Below are positions 1 through 6,983 of a stretch of DNA of 9,378 bases, in pieces. The translations under genes and the position numbers were made by a program. The notes below the pieces were generated by a model, which saw only the letters and a program-made list of their open reading frames with translations, did no database searches and was not told where the DNA came from. The DNA is from Syntrophaceae bacterium UBA4778 (GTDB lineage Bacteria > Desulfobacterota > Syntrophia > Syntrophales > UBA4778): contig DHHG01000023.1 in the NCBI GenBank assembly GCA_002403175.1, forward strand, positions 1 through 9,378, given 5' to 3'. The stretch's first letter is position 1. Every line of letters starts with the position of its first letter.

Positions 1-2
1 AA

Positions 3-74
3 ATGGGTATGATTGACGAAACGGAAGACAGTGATTTTGAAGTGCCTACTTTTTTGAGAAAACAGGCTGATTGA
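3..74 (+). CDS. ftsZ: Cell division protein FtsZ, C-terminal end only (partial)
   Basis: This is the 3' end of a gene that begins before the window. The frame ends in DFEVPTFLRKQAD and then TGA. That closely matches the conserved C-terminal peptide of FtsZ (acidic residues, then a (D/E)xPxFLR core), which binds FtsA, ZipA and other division partners. FtsZ is the tubulin-like GTPase that forms the cytokinetic ring. Only 23 codons are visible, so the GTPase core cannot be checked; the call rests on the tail, which is very distinctive. A strong terminator follows 36 bases after the stop, so ftsZ is probably the last gene of its cluster, as it often is in division and cell wall clusters. Confidence 0.85.
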   Translation: MGMIDETEDSDFEVPTFLRKQAD

Positions 75-110
75 TTTCCGGACTGAATCGTTTTATTTTC
101 TCCCTTTATT

Positions 111-144
111 CCCGGGTTGTGCCCCCAACCCGGGACTCTTTTTT
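111..144 (+). terminator. Rho-independent terminator after ftsZ
   Basis: The arms CCCGGGTTG (111-119) and CAACCCGGG (126-134) pair perfectly over 9 bp with a 6-base loop. A T-rich tract follows at 137-144 (TCTTTTTT). It lies between ftsZ and tatA and should separate their transcription. It is the strongest terminator in the window. Confidence 0.92.
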
Positions 145-186
145 AATTAGAATTGAAATAATAAAACTGAAATCATTGCTGTATTA

Positions 187-218
187 ATGAATTGACACTG
201 TCCTGCAATTCATATAAA
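187..218 (+). promoter_or_regulatory. Probable tatA promoter with an overlapping inverted repeat
   Basis: A consensus -35 TTGACA lies at 192-197. Possible -10 elements are TATAAA at 213-218 (15-base spacer) or TAAAAA at 215-220 (17-base spacer). The arms ATGAATTG (187-194) and CAATTCAT (206-213) form a perfect 8-bp inverted repeat around an 11-base spacer, covering the -35 and touching the -10. This is the geometry of a repressor operator. The promoter is fairly well supported. The operator role is inferred from position only. Confidence 0.55.
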
Positions 219-247
219 AAAGAAATATTAAATTGGAGGTATTTGCA

Positions 248-436
248 ATGCTTTCAGGTCTATTTCAGCCTATGCATTTGTTCATAATATTAATTATTGT
301 ATTGATTATCTTTGGACCCGGAAAGCTTCCGAGTCTTGGGAGTTCTTTGGGCAAGGCCATCAAGGGATTCAAGCAAGCAATGAACGATCCGGAAAGAGAC
401 AATTCGGAATCCAAAAAAATAGAGAACAACAGGTAA
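248..436 (+). CDS. tatA: Twin-arginine translocase subunit TatA/TatE-type
   Basis: TatA oligomerises in the inner membrane to form the protein-conducting element of the Tat pathway, which exports folded proteins with twin-arginine signals. The 62-residue product has a short N-terminus, one transmembrane helix (about residues 10-22), the hinge FGPGKLP (22-28) and an amphipathic helix (about 29-45) containing LGKAIKGFKQAM. A short charged tail follows. His10 occupies the polar position near the start of the helix, as in many TatA proteins of anaerobic Proteobacteria-like groups. ATG 248 is chosen because GGAGG (235-239) precedes it by 8 bases. An upstream in-frame TTG at 233 would lie on the ribosome-binding site. 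TatB and TatC are not in the window. TatB is possible in principle but the short tail favours TatA. Confidence 0.9.
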   Translation: MLSGLFQPMHLFIILIIVLIIFGPGKLPSLGSSLGKAIKGFKQAMNDPERDNSESKKIENNR

Positions 437-458
437 ACTAGTCCCTTGAATCCCCCGG

Positions 459-503
459 ATCTGACCAATTCAGATTTGTTGAGGGTCGGTTCTTCAGCCT
501 CAA
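459..503 (+). other. Two small hairpins between tatA and the VTT gene
   Basis: ATCTGA (459-464) pairs with TCAGAT (470-475), and TTGAGG (479-484) pairs with CCTCAA (498-503). The first is followed by TTTGTT, the second by an AT-rich stretch without a true T-tract. They could be a weak terminator for tatA or attenuating structures before the next gene. Stems of 6 bp can arise by chance. Confidence 0.25.
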
Positions 504-549
504 TTAAATCTTTGTGGATTCAATATCTGTTCGATTGCCTCCAACCTGA

Positions 550-1296
550 ATGAGTAAACGTCTTTTCATCAACATCATTTTCATAATCCTGCTTGTTGGT
601 TTGGGAACTTATTTCTTTTTCCATTTCAACCTGCACGATCTTTTTGTTAATAAGGAAAAGATCATTAACTTTATCAATTCCTTCGGCCCCTTTTCGGCCT
701 TGATTTTTATCCTGATTCAAATTTTACAGGTTCTGATTGCTCCTATTCCCGGAGAAATTACTGGGATAATTGGCGGTTATCTGTATGGTCCCGTTTTGGG
801 ATTGTTCTATTCCACAATAGGACTGACATTGGGATCGTGGGCCGCTTTTTCTTTATCCCGTTTTTTCGGATTGCCATTTGTGGAAAGGGCAGTAAAACCT
901 GAATTTCTGAAAAAATATGATTATATCATGTCTCACAAAGGTGTATGGATCTCTTTTGCCCTGTTTTTGATACCAGGATTTCCAAAAGATTATCTCTGTT
1001 ATATCCTGGGCCTGAGTCACCTGCAGCTTTGGACATTTCTCGCCATATCGACCGTGGGCAGATTTTTCGGAACAGCCTTGCTTTCCTTTTCCGGCGGTCT
1101 TGCCCGTGCGGATCAAGTAATGCCCCTTATTCTTTTGCTGGTGTTTGCCGGGGGTGTATTTATCGTTGTTTTCTTCTTCAGGAAAAAATGGCTTTCAATG
1201 CTGAAACATATGCATTACAGATCCATTTTTCAGCACCATTCCGATAAACATAAATCCATCAGGGACGAAAAAAAGAAGGATTTTGGAAAGTCTTAA
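550..1296 (+). CDS. VTT-domain (DedA/TVP38/TMEM64 family) inner-membrane protein
   Basis: This 248-residue polytopic membrane protein belongs to the VTT (SNARE-associated/DedA) superfamily, TVP38/TMEM64 (YdjX-like) branch. An N-terminal transmembrane helix spans about residues 6-26. The re-entrant core carries PIPGEITGIIGG (65-76, with the conserved Glu69) and ends at LSRFFG (102-107, conserved Arg104). A second half has FLIPGFPKD (139-147), GLSHL and VGRFFG (169-174). The tail after about residue 210 is basic and His-rich. Known family roles are phospholipid scrambling (eukaryotic TMEM41B/VMP1) and recycling of undecaprenyl phosphate or other lipids (bacterial DedA proteins). The exact substrate here is unknown. 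ATG 550 has no convincing Shine-Dalgarno sequence. It is followed on the same strand by the AsmA-like gene, which suggests a shared role in lipid movement. Confidence 0.88.
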   Translation: MSKRLFINIIFIILLVGLGTYFFFHFNLHDLFVNKEKIINFINSFGPFSALIFILIQILQVLIAPIPGEITGIIGGYLYGPVLGLFYSTIGLTLGSWAAFSLSRFFGLPFVERAVKPEFLKKYDYIMSHKGVWISFALFLIPGFPKDYLCYILGLSHLQLWTFLAISTVGRFFGTALLSFSGGLARADQVMPLILLLVFAGGVFIVVFFFRKKWLSMLKHMHYRSIFQHHSDKHKSIRDEKKKDFGKS

Positions 1297-1677
1297 GGGT
1301 TGTTGAATTGAGGATCGAGTAGCAGGAATAATTTCCATGGCTGGTCCCTCCTGTTCCATATACGCTCATGACCTGGCTTTATAAGGTTAAATCATGCGGC
1401 GAATTTTGAAGCCGTAGAACGGCATTCTGAATGAATAAAAAGAAGAATTAGAGGTATTTCTTCACTTTCCCTCTTCCTCCCGCCGCATTTTCGCAAAGAG
1501 CCTTTCCGTCATAAATCGCCGGGAATATTAATTCAGAGTAATTGGCACCCATATTTCTAAAATAGAATTTTTTCCAAAATTGGATAGCGGACCATGTCCG
1601 GTATGATGTATGCTAAGGTTTAGTTTTTAACCTTCCAATCTCTCACCCATATTTGAAGATTGAGGTTGCGATAATTC
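1297..1677 (+). other. 381-base gap with potential RNA structure, no gene
   Basis: I find no convincing protein gene here. Visible structure: an 8-bp perfect long-range inverted repeat, ATGCGGCG (1394-1401) with CGCCGCAT (1481-1488), enclosing two local hairpins (1411-1423 and 1442-1463). Further on is a promoter-like element at 1542-1568, then three short hairpins at 1573-1584, 1588-1600 and 1615-1634 just before the AsmA-like gene. No known riboswitch family is recognised. Confidence 0.5.
1542..1568 (+). promoter_or_regulatory. Candidate promoter for the AsmA-like gene (sigma-54-like or sigma-70-like)
   Basis: TTGGCAC at 1542-1548 fits the -24 element of sigma-54 promoters, and TTTCT at 1554-1558 sits at the correct distance for the -12 element (TTGCW), with the key G replaced by T. 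The same region can be read as sigma-70: TTGGCA (1542-1547), a 15-base spacer and TAGAAT (1563-1568). Either reading puts the transcript start roughly 100 bases before the ATG. Each has a flaw, a poor -12 or a short spacer. Confidence 0.35.
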
Positions 1678-4600
1678 ATGAAAATTCGGAAAAGAACACT
1701 TCTCCTGTTAATAACCGGCCTCTTATCCTTTTTAATTTTCATTTCAGCGGCGCTTTATTTTATATCAGAGCGCATAATATCTTCGGAATCTACCAAACGG
1801 CATATCGTTGCTGCCATTTCTAAAGCTGTAGAAGGCAGGGTAAATTATGACAGCTCAAGAATTATTTTTTCCCCGGAGATCTCGATTGATTTCCGCAATA
1901 TCAGTATTAAGCGAACTGATAGTGAAATTTACGTCGATTCAATCGTGTTTTCGCCTCAACTCTTTCAGCTTCTGAAAGGTGATCTGAAAATAAAGCATGT
2001 CCGGTTTAAAAAACCGCGTGTCAGAGTAATTTTACCGGAGAAGAAGAGTCCATTTAATCCGCGAGAGATTGAATCGAAGCTAATGCCTGTAATTCAATCT
2101 ATTCGCAAGCATGCTCCCGAAATGAATCTGGAAGTTCAGGACGGAATGCTCCGATTGGAAAAGGTCTCAAGATCTTTCAAAGACAAACGAAGGAATCTGG
2201 TCTTCCGGAATTTGAATATTCAACTTCGTCTATCTAGTATTCTGGAGTTGAATATGTCCGGCGGGTCCTCTCCATGGGGGCCCCTTTCTCTAAACGGAAA
2301 ATTCAAATATAGACAGGGAACTCTCGATGCAGAAAAGCTGACAGGTTCCATCGGCATAAATTCTTTTGATGATGTTTACGCCGGCTTCGAATGGGCTGAT
2401 GCTCCGAAGTTAAAAGTCAAGACAGGAAAAACGGTCCTGATTGTAGAGGATCTCGACTCCTTACTGGATAATCGGATCTCCCGTGCTCTTTCTCACGTTA
2501 AAAAGGTGAAAGGCATGCTAATTCTAACCTCAGCCTCATTTGAAGGTCCTCTTGAGGATTCCCATTTTTGGGAATACAAAGGGGAAGGCTCTGCGAAAAA
2601 TATCATTATTGAAATGAATAAGGGCGATCGGATCATGTTGGCATCTGCAGATTTTCAAGGCAATCAAGAAGGAATCCTCATTGAGAAGGCCCATGCTGCA
2701 TCTCTTGATTCTGCTTTGAAATTAAATGGAAAATTAGTGTTTCGTGAGTGGAAAGTTGAAGATCTTTTCTTGTCGGGGACAATCGGTCGAAAAACAGTCA
2801 GCCGTTTAGCGGAATATTTTCCTTCTCTCAAGAGTGTAACGCTTCCATCTGACGCAATCCTGAATGGTACAATTGCTTACCGGCCGGGCAACTTAGAAGT
2901 GAAAAATCTCGATTTAGCCATGGGCAAAAATTCTGTAAAGGCTCTGTCCGGCATGTTGGCCTGGAAAGGTAAGCCGTACCTGAAAGGGAGTTTTGGTCGG
3001 GTTACTTTGATCCCCGAAGAGTTTGAAAACCAGGTTGTTACAGCAGCCAATCGTTTTATCCCGGATCTGAGATCAATTCGAGGTACTTTCAATTTTGGTC
3101 CGTCCCGGTTTGAGGGCCCGCTGGAGGATCTGGAAAGGTGGGAGTATCAGATTACCGGGAATATGAAGAATGTAGTAGCAGAGGCAGATTCTCTTCCGGC
3201 TCCGCTCAGCATAGCAAATTCCGAATTCAATGCGGATCGGGAAAAGATTATTTTTCAGAATACCCGGGCTGCATTGCTGGATGCTACCATATCCGCATCT
3301 GGGCAGGTTCAACTTGGCAGTGCAAAGTTGGAAAAAGCAAATATGCAATTTGTAGCTGCTGCTGGAAACGATTTTATTCATTGGGCTGCGGGCTTCATTA
3401 ATATTCCGGAAAAGGTCAAAGTTCCGCGTTTCCTGAAGATTACCAGCGGAGAGTTGAATTGGCTGCAGGCCGAAACTTTTTCAATAAAGGGGAATTTTGA
3501 TCTGAATGGTGGAACTCTTGTTTCTCTGGATCTGGATCGGTTTCCATCCCTAATCAGGATTCGCAAGGCTTCGATTAAGGATAACATTTCCAATGCTACA
3601 TTTTCTTTAAATTACATCGTGAATGGTACGGCCTCGCTCGATTTTTCAGGAACATTGCATAATAAGACCGTTCTAACACTCTATAACCTTGATCAACCCG
3701 AAGAAGCGGTCGTTTCGGGAGATATAAGTGCACAAATTCCCCTCTCCGAACCCCGCGCGACAACTGCCTATGGTGTGCTCAGAGCGCGTTACATACGAAT
3801 CCCTTTGAAAGAAAGGCAGCCTTTCATGATATCCGATGCGCTTTTAAGAGCGAATAAAGAAATCCTGAAGATTGAATCTGCAAGCTGTTCGTGGTTGGAT
3901 CAAAGTTTTGTAATAGACGGGAGCGCCAGGACCTCAACGACGGGAGTCATTGCAGATGCAACTGTCAGGACCAAAGCTATCATTCTGGATAAAATTCTCG
4001 ACCTGGGAGAAAAAGGGGAGACTTCCGGAACTCAGCCATTCTCATGGGTTTCTAGATTACCTGTTCTGGGGACATTCAGAATTGAAGCCGATCAGCTTAT
4101 CTATAATGCACGCGGGAGAAGTATCAATCCGTTTATGGCGGAAATCACTCTGAAACCGGAACAGATCCGGATTTTTACAGAAAAGGCAGTTCTTTGCGGA
4201 ATTCCGGTTCCGGGTACAATTGAGATTACTCCCGGAAGACTTTATTTTACAACCCGTTCTGAAATCAGGGAAGCGGATGTAACACCCATCCTGAATTGCC
4301 TTTACGGTGCGCGGTTCGGAATAACCGGAAGAGCTGATTTCAGAAACGAAATTGAAGGGACTTCAAAAATACCAGACTCCCTTCGAGGAGATGGAGAGCT
4401 GGTTATCAAAGATGGGAGAATTTTCCGGATGATGTTGCTCAGCCGGATTCTTGAATTCATCAATGTAACACAGATTTTTCTGGGGGAAATTCCTGAATTC
4501 GGCAAAGAGGGAATGGCGTATTCCTCGATGCGGATCCTTTATCGGATCGAAGGACGAAAAATAATCCTGAGCAGGATCCATCTGAACGGAAATACTGTCA

Positions 4601-4875
4601 GGATTGCAGGGGAAGGAACGGTCAACCTTGCCGGTAATACGGTTAATCTCACCCTGCTTGTTTCTCCTCTTCGGACAATTGATAAAGTCCTGGGGAAAAT
4701 ACCGATCATCAAGAATTTCCGAAAGATTGTTGCCATTCCGGTTGGCGTCTATGGCGATCTGAAAAACCCCTCTATTGTTCCCCTATCGCCTGGAGCAGTC
4801 GGATCACATCTGTACGACATCATGAAGGACATTATACGTCTTCCCTTCAGCGTTATTGCGCCGCTCACCAGATAA
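1678..4875 (+). CDS. AsmA-like (YhdP-type) envelope protein, likely inter-membrane lipid conduit
   Basis: This 1065-residue protein has an N-terminal transmembrane anchor (about residues 7-30, preceded by KIRKR). A very long periplasmic beta-rich region of alternating short hydrophobic strands follows, then an AsmA-like C-terminal domain from about residue 880. That domain includes GDGELVIKDGRIF, the LSRILEFINV segment and IPVGVYGDLKNPSIVP near 1020-1035. Known family members (AsmA, YhdP, TamB, YdbH) form elongated grooves that carry phospholipid across the periplasm to the outer membrane. The architecture is seen; the transport role is inferred. Residues about 207-396 and 397-586 are a tandem duplication with FEGPLED and WEY recurring exactly 190 residues apart. 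ATG 1678 follows GAGGT (1662-1666) at a rather long 11 bases; an in-frame TTG at 1666 runs straight into a stop. The upstream neighbour is a VTT-domain protein. Confidence 0.85.
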   Translation: MKIRKRTLLLLITGLLSFLIFISAALYFISERIISSESTKRHIVAAISKAVEGRVNYDSSRIIFSPEISIDFRNISIKRTDSEIYVDSIVFSPQLFQLLKGDLKIKHVRFKKPRVRVILPEKKSPFNPREIESKLMPVIQSIRKHAPEMNLEVQDGMLRLEKVSRSFKDKRRNLVFRNLNIQLRLSSILELNMSGGSSPWGPLSLNGKFKYRQGTLDAEKLTGSIGINSFDDVYAGFEWADAPKLKVKTGKTVLIVEDLDSLLDNRISRALSHVKKVKGMLILTSASFEGPLEDSHFWEYKGEGSAKNIIIEMNKGDRIMLASADFQGNQEGILIEKAHAASLDSALKLNGKLVFREWKVEDLFLSGTIGRKTVSRLAEYFPSLKSVTLPSDAILNGTIAYRPGNLEVKNLDLAMGKNSVKALSGMLAWKGKPYLKGSFGRVTLIPEEFENQVVTAANRFIPDLRSIRGTFNFGPSRFEGPLEDLERWEYQITGNMKNVVAEADSLPAPLSIANSEFNADREKIIFQNTRAALLDATISASGQVQLGSAKLEKANMQFVAAAGNDFIHWAAGFINIPEKVKVPRFLKITSGELNWLQAETFSIKGNFDLNGGTLVSLDLDRFPSLIRIRKASIKDNISNATFSLNYIVNGTASLDFSGTLHNKTVLTLYNLDQPEEAVVSGDISAQIPLSEPRATTAYGVLRARYIRIPLKERQPFMISDALLRANKEILKIESASCSWLDQSFVIDGSARTSTTGVIADATVRTKAIILDKILDLGEKGETSGTQPFSWVSRLPVLGTFRIEADQLIYNARGRSINPFMAEITLKPEQIRIFTEKAVLCGIPVPGTIEITPGRLYFTTRSEIREADVTPILNCLYGARFGITGRADFRNEIEGTSKIPDSLRGDGELVIKDGRIFRMMLLSRILEFINVTQIFLGEIPEFGKEGMAYSSMRILYRIEGRKIILSRIHLNGNTVRIAGEGTVNLAGNTVNLTLLVSPLRTIDKVLGKIPIIKNFRKIVAIPVGVYGDLKNPSIVPLSPGAVGSHLYDIMKDIIRLPFSVIAPLTR

Positions 4876-4891
4876 ATCGGCATTGGAGTCA

Positions 4892-4917
4892 TGCACAGGA
4901 TTCAAATGATTTGTGCA
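4892..4917. terminator. Weak hairpin between convergent genes
   Basis: TGCACAGG (4892-4899) pairs with TTTGTGCA (4910-4917), including two G-U pairs, around a 10-base loop. It lies 16 bases past the stop of the AsmA-like gene and before the 3' end of the convergent rubredoxin fusion. There is no good T-tract on either strand (CTTTCCTTT follows on plus), so termination here is possible but not well supported. Confidence 0.3.
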
Positions 4918-4997
4918 CTTTCCTTTGAACAAAAGAGGCTGTAAGCAAGATGAGCGAGCAACTTGGTATAAAGCTCTCAGGCTGAATGTGTTTTGTA

Positions 4998-5696
4998 TTA
5001 TGTTTCTTTTTCGAACTGTGACTTGTCCGCACCACAGATGGGGCAGACCCAATCGTCAGGGATCTCCTCAAAAGGTGTCCCCGGTTTAATGCCATTTTCC
5101 AAATCGCCCAATTTGGGATCATAGATGTAACCGCAGATAGCACATCTATATTTAACCGATATTTCAGCGGCGCTTTTTTCCTCTTTGATGTAGGTCGGCG
5201 CTGTTGCCGGTGATTTCCCTCTTTTTATGGTCTGATAATACGCATACGTCATCGGGGGGGTATCGCTCAACTTTTCATGAGTAATCACATCGCCGATGAA
5301 GATGGTGTGAGTTCCACAATCGATCTCCTGCGTGATTTTCATTTCGAAATAAGCAACTGCGCTTTCCAAAACGACGGGTGAGCCAGTCTGACCGACTTTG
5401 TAATGAATGGCTTCAAACTTATTCAGATCCCTTCCACACTTGAATCCGAAAAGCCCGATAAGGGACATAGGAGCCGATTCTGCAAGAACGGAGATAGAAA
5501 GAACTTTGCTGGATTTGATGCACTCATGCGTGAGATTCTGTTTGTTAATACTAACGGCTATTGTAGCCGGTTCCGATGTAACCTGGAACAGACTGTTTGC
5601 GATTTGACCATTGAGCTTATCTTTGTCTCCCTCGTGGAGGACCGAACTGACGATGTAAACGCCGTAACTAATACTGAAAAAAGCCTCTTTTCCCAT
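4998..5696 (-). CDS. hrb: Flavin reductase-rubredoxin fusion (high-molecular-weight rubredoxin)
   Basis: This 232-residue protein joins an N-terminal flavin reductase-like domain (FMN-binding split barrel, about residues 1-165) to a C-terminal rubredoxin (about 180-230). The rubredoxin is complete: [11 protein letters not shown] and [10 protein letters not shown] supply the four iron-binding cysteines C185, C188, C218 and C221, and the [11 protein letters not shown] stretch between them is classic. The N-terminal part has the family's [12 protein letters not shown] and [10 protein letters not shown] motifs. In the acetogen Moorella this fusion passes electrons from NADH through flavin to rubredoxin iron and on to a flavodiiron protein. 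Here no flavodiiron gene is in view. The gene starts 10 bases after the rubrerythrin stop on the same strand, so rubrerythrin is the likely acceptor. ATG 5696 is preceded by AAGGG (5708-5704) at 7 bases. Confidence 0.9.
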   Translation of the reverse strand: MGKEAFFSISYGVYIVSSVLHEGDKDKLNGQIANSLFQVTSEPATIAVSINKQNLTHECIKSSKVLSISVLAESAPMSLIGLFGFKCGRDLNKFEAIHYKVGQTGSPVVLESAVAYFEMKITQEIDCGTHTIFIGDVITHEKLSDTPPMTYAYYQTIKRGKSPATAPTYIKEEKSAAEISVKYRCAICGYIYDPKLGDLENGIKPGTPFEEIPDDWVCPICGADKSQFEKET

Positions 5697-5706
5697 GTTA
5701 ATGCCC

Positions 5707-6207
5707 TTAATCTATTTTTTTGAACAATTCACCTTTGGCTCCGCAAACAGGACATACGTCCGGCGCGATCTTTTCAGCTGTGTACCCGCATACGGGACAG
5801 ATAAAATAATCAAATGCTTCCTCAAAGGGCTTATCCAGATAATCCAGTGCTTTCTGATAAAGCTCCGCGTGTATTTTTTCAACTTCATTTGCGAAAGAGA
5901 AAGTTCGCACCGCTGCTTTATTTCCTTCTGACTCAGCTGCTGCGATCATTTCCGGATACATGCTCTTGAACTCATGTATTTCTCCGGCAATGGCTTCCTC
6001 CAGATTCTCTCTGGTACTTTTTATGCCGTTCATGGTTCTCAAATGATTGTGGGCATGAACGGTTTCCGCTTCCGCAGCCGCCCGGAATAAGCGCGCTACC
6101 TGAGGAAAGCCGTCCTTCTCTGCTTTCGCTGCAAAGGCCAGGTATTTACGATTGGCCTGAGACTCCCCTGCGAATGCTCCTCTCAGAAATTCGTCTGTCT
6201 TGGACAT
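5707..6207 (-). CDS. rbr: Rubrerythrin (diiron peroxidase)
   Basis: Rubrerythrin reduces hydrogen peroxide in the cytoplasm of anaerobes using electrons from rubredoxin-type carriers. The 166-residue protein has a four-helix diiron domain with the expected ligand set: Glu15 in AFAGESQAN, Glu48 and His51 in EAETVH, Glu76 and Glu79 in GEIHEF, and Glu110 and His113 in EVEKIH. A short C-terminal rubredoxin-like domain has two CPVCG knuckles (C137/C140 and C152/C155), with the short spacing usual for rubrerythrin. The length is close to that of typical members. The start is fixed by AGGAGG (6219-6214) 6 bases before ATG 6207. It is the first gene of an operon with the flavin reductase-rubredoxin, which can plausibly feed it electrons. 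Confidence 0.95.
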   Translation of the reverse strand: MSKTDEFLRGAFAGESQANRKYLAFAAKAEKDGFPQVARLFRAAAEAETVHAHNHLRTMNGIKSTRENLEEAIAGEIHEFKSMYPEMIAAAESEGNKAAVRTFSFANEVEKIHAELYQKALDYLDKPFEEAFDYFICPVCGYTAEKIAPDVCPVCGAKGELFKKID

Positions 6208-6243
6208 AACAAACCTCCTCTCATCTGGGCTATGATTTGCAAG

Positions 6244-6276
6244 ACTTTACCATGTCCAAATTTTTATTTGCAATAA
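6244..6276 (-). promoter_or_regulatory. Candidate rubrerythrin operon promoter with a short palindrome
   Basis: On the minus strand TTGCAA (6273-6268) and TAAAGT (6249-6244) are separated by 18 bases, each matching the sigma-70 consensus at 4 of 6 positions. This predicts a leader of about 30 bases. The -35 sits inside a 5-3-5 palindrome (TTATT at 6264-6268, AATAA at 6272-6276). An AT-rich palindrome there would suit a Fur/PerR-type peroxide or metal regulator, but the match is too short to name one. Confidence 0.35.
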
Positions 6277-6438
6277 GATCTTTACCTCTTTTTAAGAGAA
6301 GGGTAGCCGAGGGCCTGAGAAATCAATAAGAGAAATTTAGATAGTAAGATTTTTCGAATTCCAAATTAAGGGAATCCCTGATTGCAATGTTTTTAAAAAG
6401 ATGGTGGATTGACGGTAGTTTTAAACAGGAAGGTAATC

Positions 6439-6897
6439 ATGAAAAAAACCAGATATCGGACAACATTGATTGGAATACTTATATTTATTCTGCTTGTAGT
6501 TGCTGCATATCTGGTGGGATTGCATCAGGGCCGATCGCAAATAGAAGATCAGCGGACAGCTTTTGAAAAGCAAATTATTCAATTACAAAAAAGCCAAGCA
6601 GTTGCCGGAAGCTGGAGCGCTCTTTGGAAATCAAGGTCTTCGCTTTGCAAGGCGGCCTATGATCTTGAACAGAAAAATTTAGGTTTGGCCGAATTGCAGC
6701 TTCGGGAAGCGAAAACATCACTGGCGATGGTCAGCCCCGTCCTTATTGGAGCCGATCCCGTTCAGTTCGAGGAAGTACGGCGCAACGTTGCCGAACTCAA
6801 ACTAGAAATTGGATCCGATGTTGAAGAACAAAGAAGAATCATTTTAAATACGGGTGAACGTCTGGATACGCTCATTCGGCGTCTGCCTAAAACCTGA
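6439..6897 (+). CDS. Small membrane-anchored helical protein of unknown function
   Basis: I do not recognise this family. The 152-residue product starts with MKKTRYR, then one transmembrane helix (about residues 9-29, IGILIFILLVVAAYLVGL). A likely periplasmic helical domain follows, rich in Gln, Glu, Lys, Leu and Arg (about 33-150). The stretch QRTAFEKQIIQLQKSQ looks like a short coiled coil, and the later helices have a TPR-like or helical-bundle flavour (AAYDLEQKNLGLAELQLREA). ATG 6439 is chosen because AGGAAGG (6427-6433) lies 5 bases upstream; an alternative TTG at 6409 has no better ribosome site. It is divergent from the rubrerythrin operon and upstream of corA on the same strand, 206 bases away. 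No function is assigned. Confidence 0.75.
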   Translation: MKKTRYRTTLIGILIFILLVVAAYLVGLHQGRSQIEDQRTAFEKQIIQLQKSQAVAGSWSALWKSRSSLCKAAYDLEQKNLGLAELQLREAKTSLAMVSPVLIGADPVQFEEVRRNVAELKLEIGSDVEEQRRIILNTGERLDTLIRRLPKT

Positions 6898-6983
6898 TTG
6901 AGATTTAATGGATCCTTTGCAGCAAGCAATAGTACATACTAGTGTTTGATAATCAAGCCACCTCCATTTGAAGTAATCAGCGC

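Noticed and set aside
4998..6207. Open frames on the plus strand opposite the rubredoxin fusion and rubrerythrin
   Set aside because: They have no family resemblance or convincing ribosome sites and lie opposite clear genes, so they are shadows.
6946..6956. TTGATAATCAA as an FNR/CRP-type site
   Set aside because: The TTGAT and ATCAA halves are separated by 1 base instead of 4.
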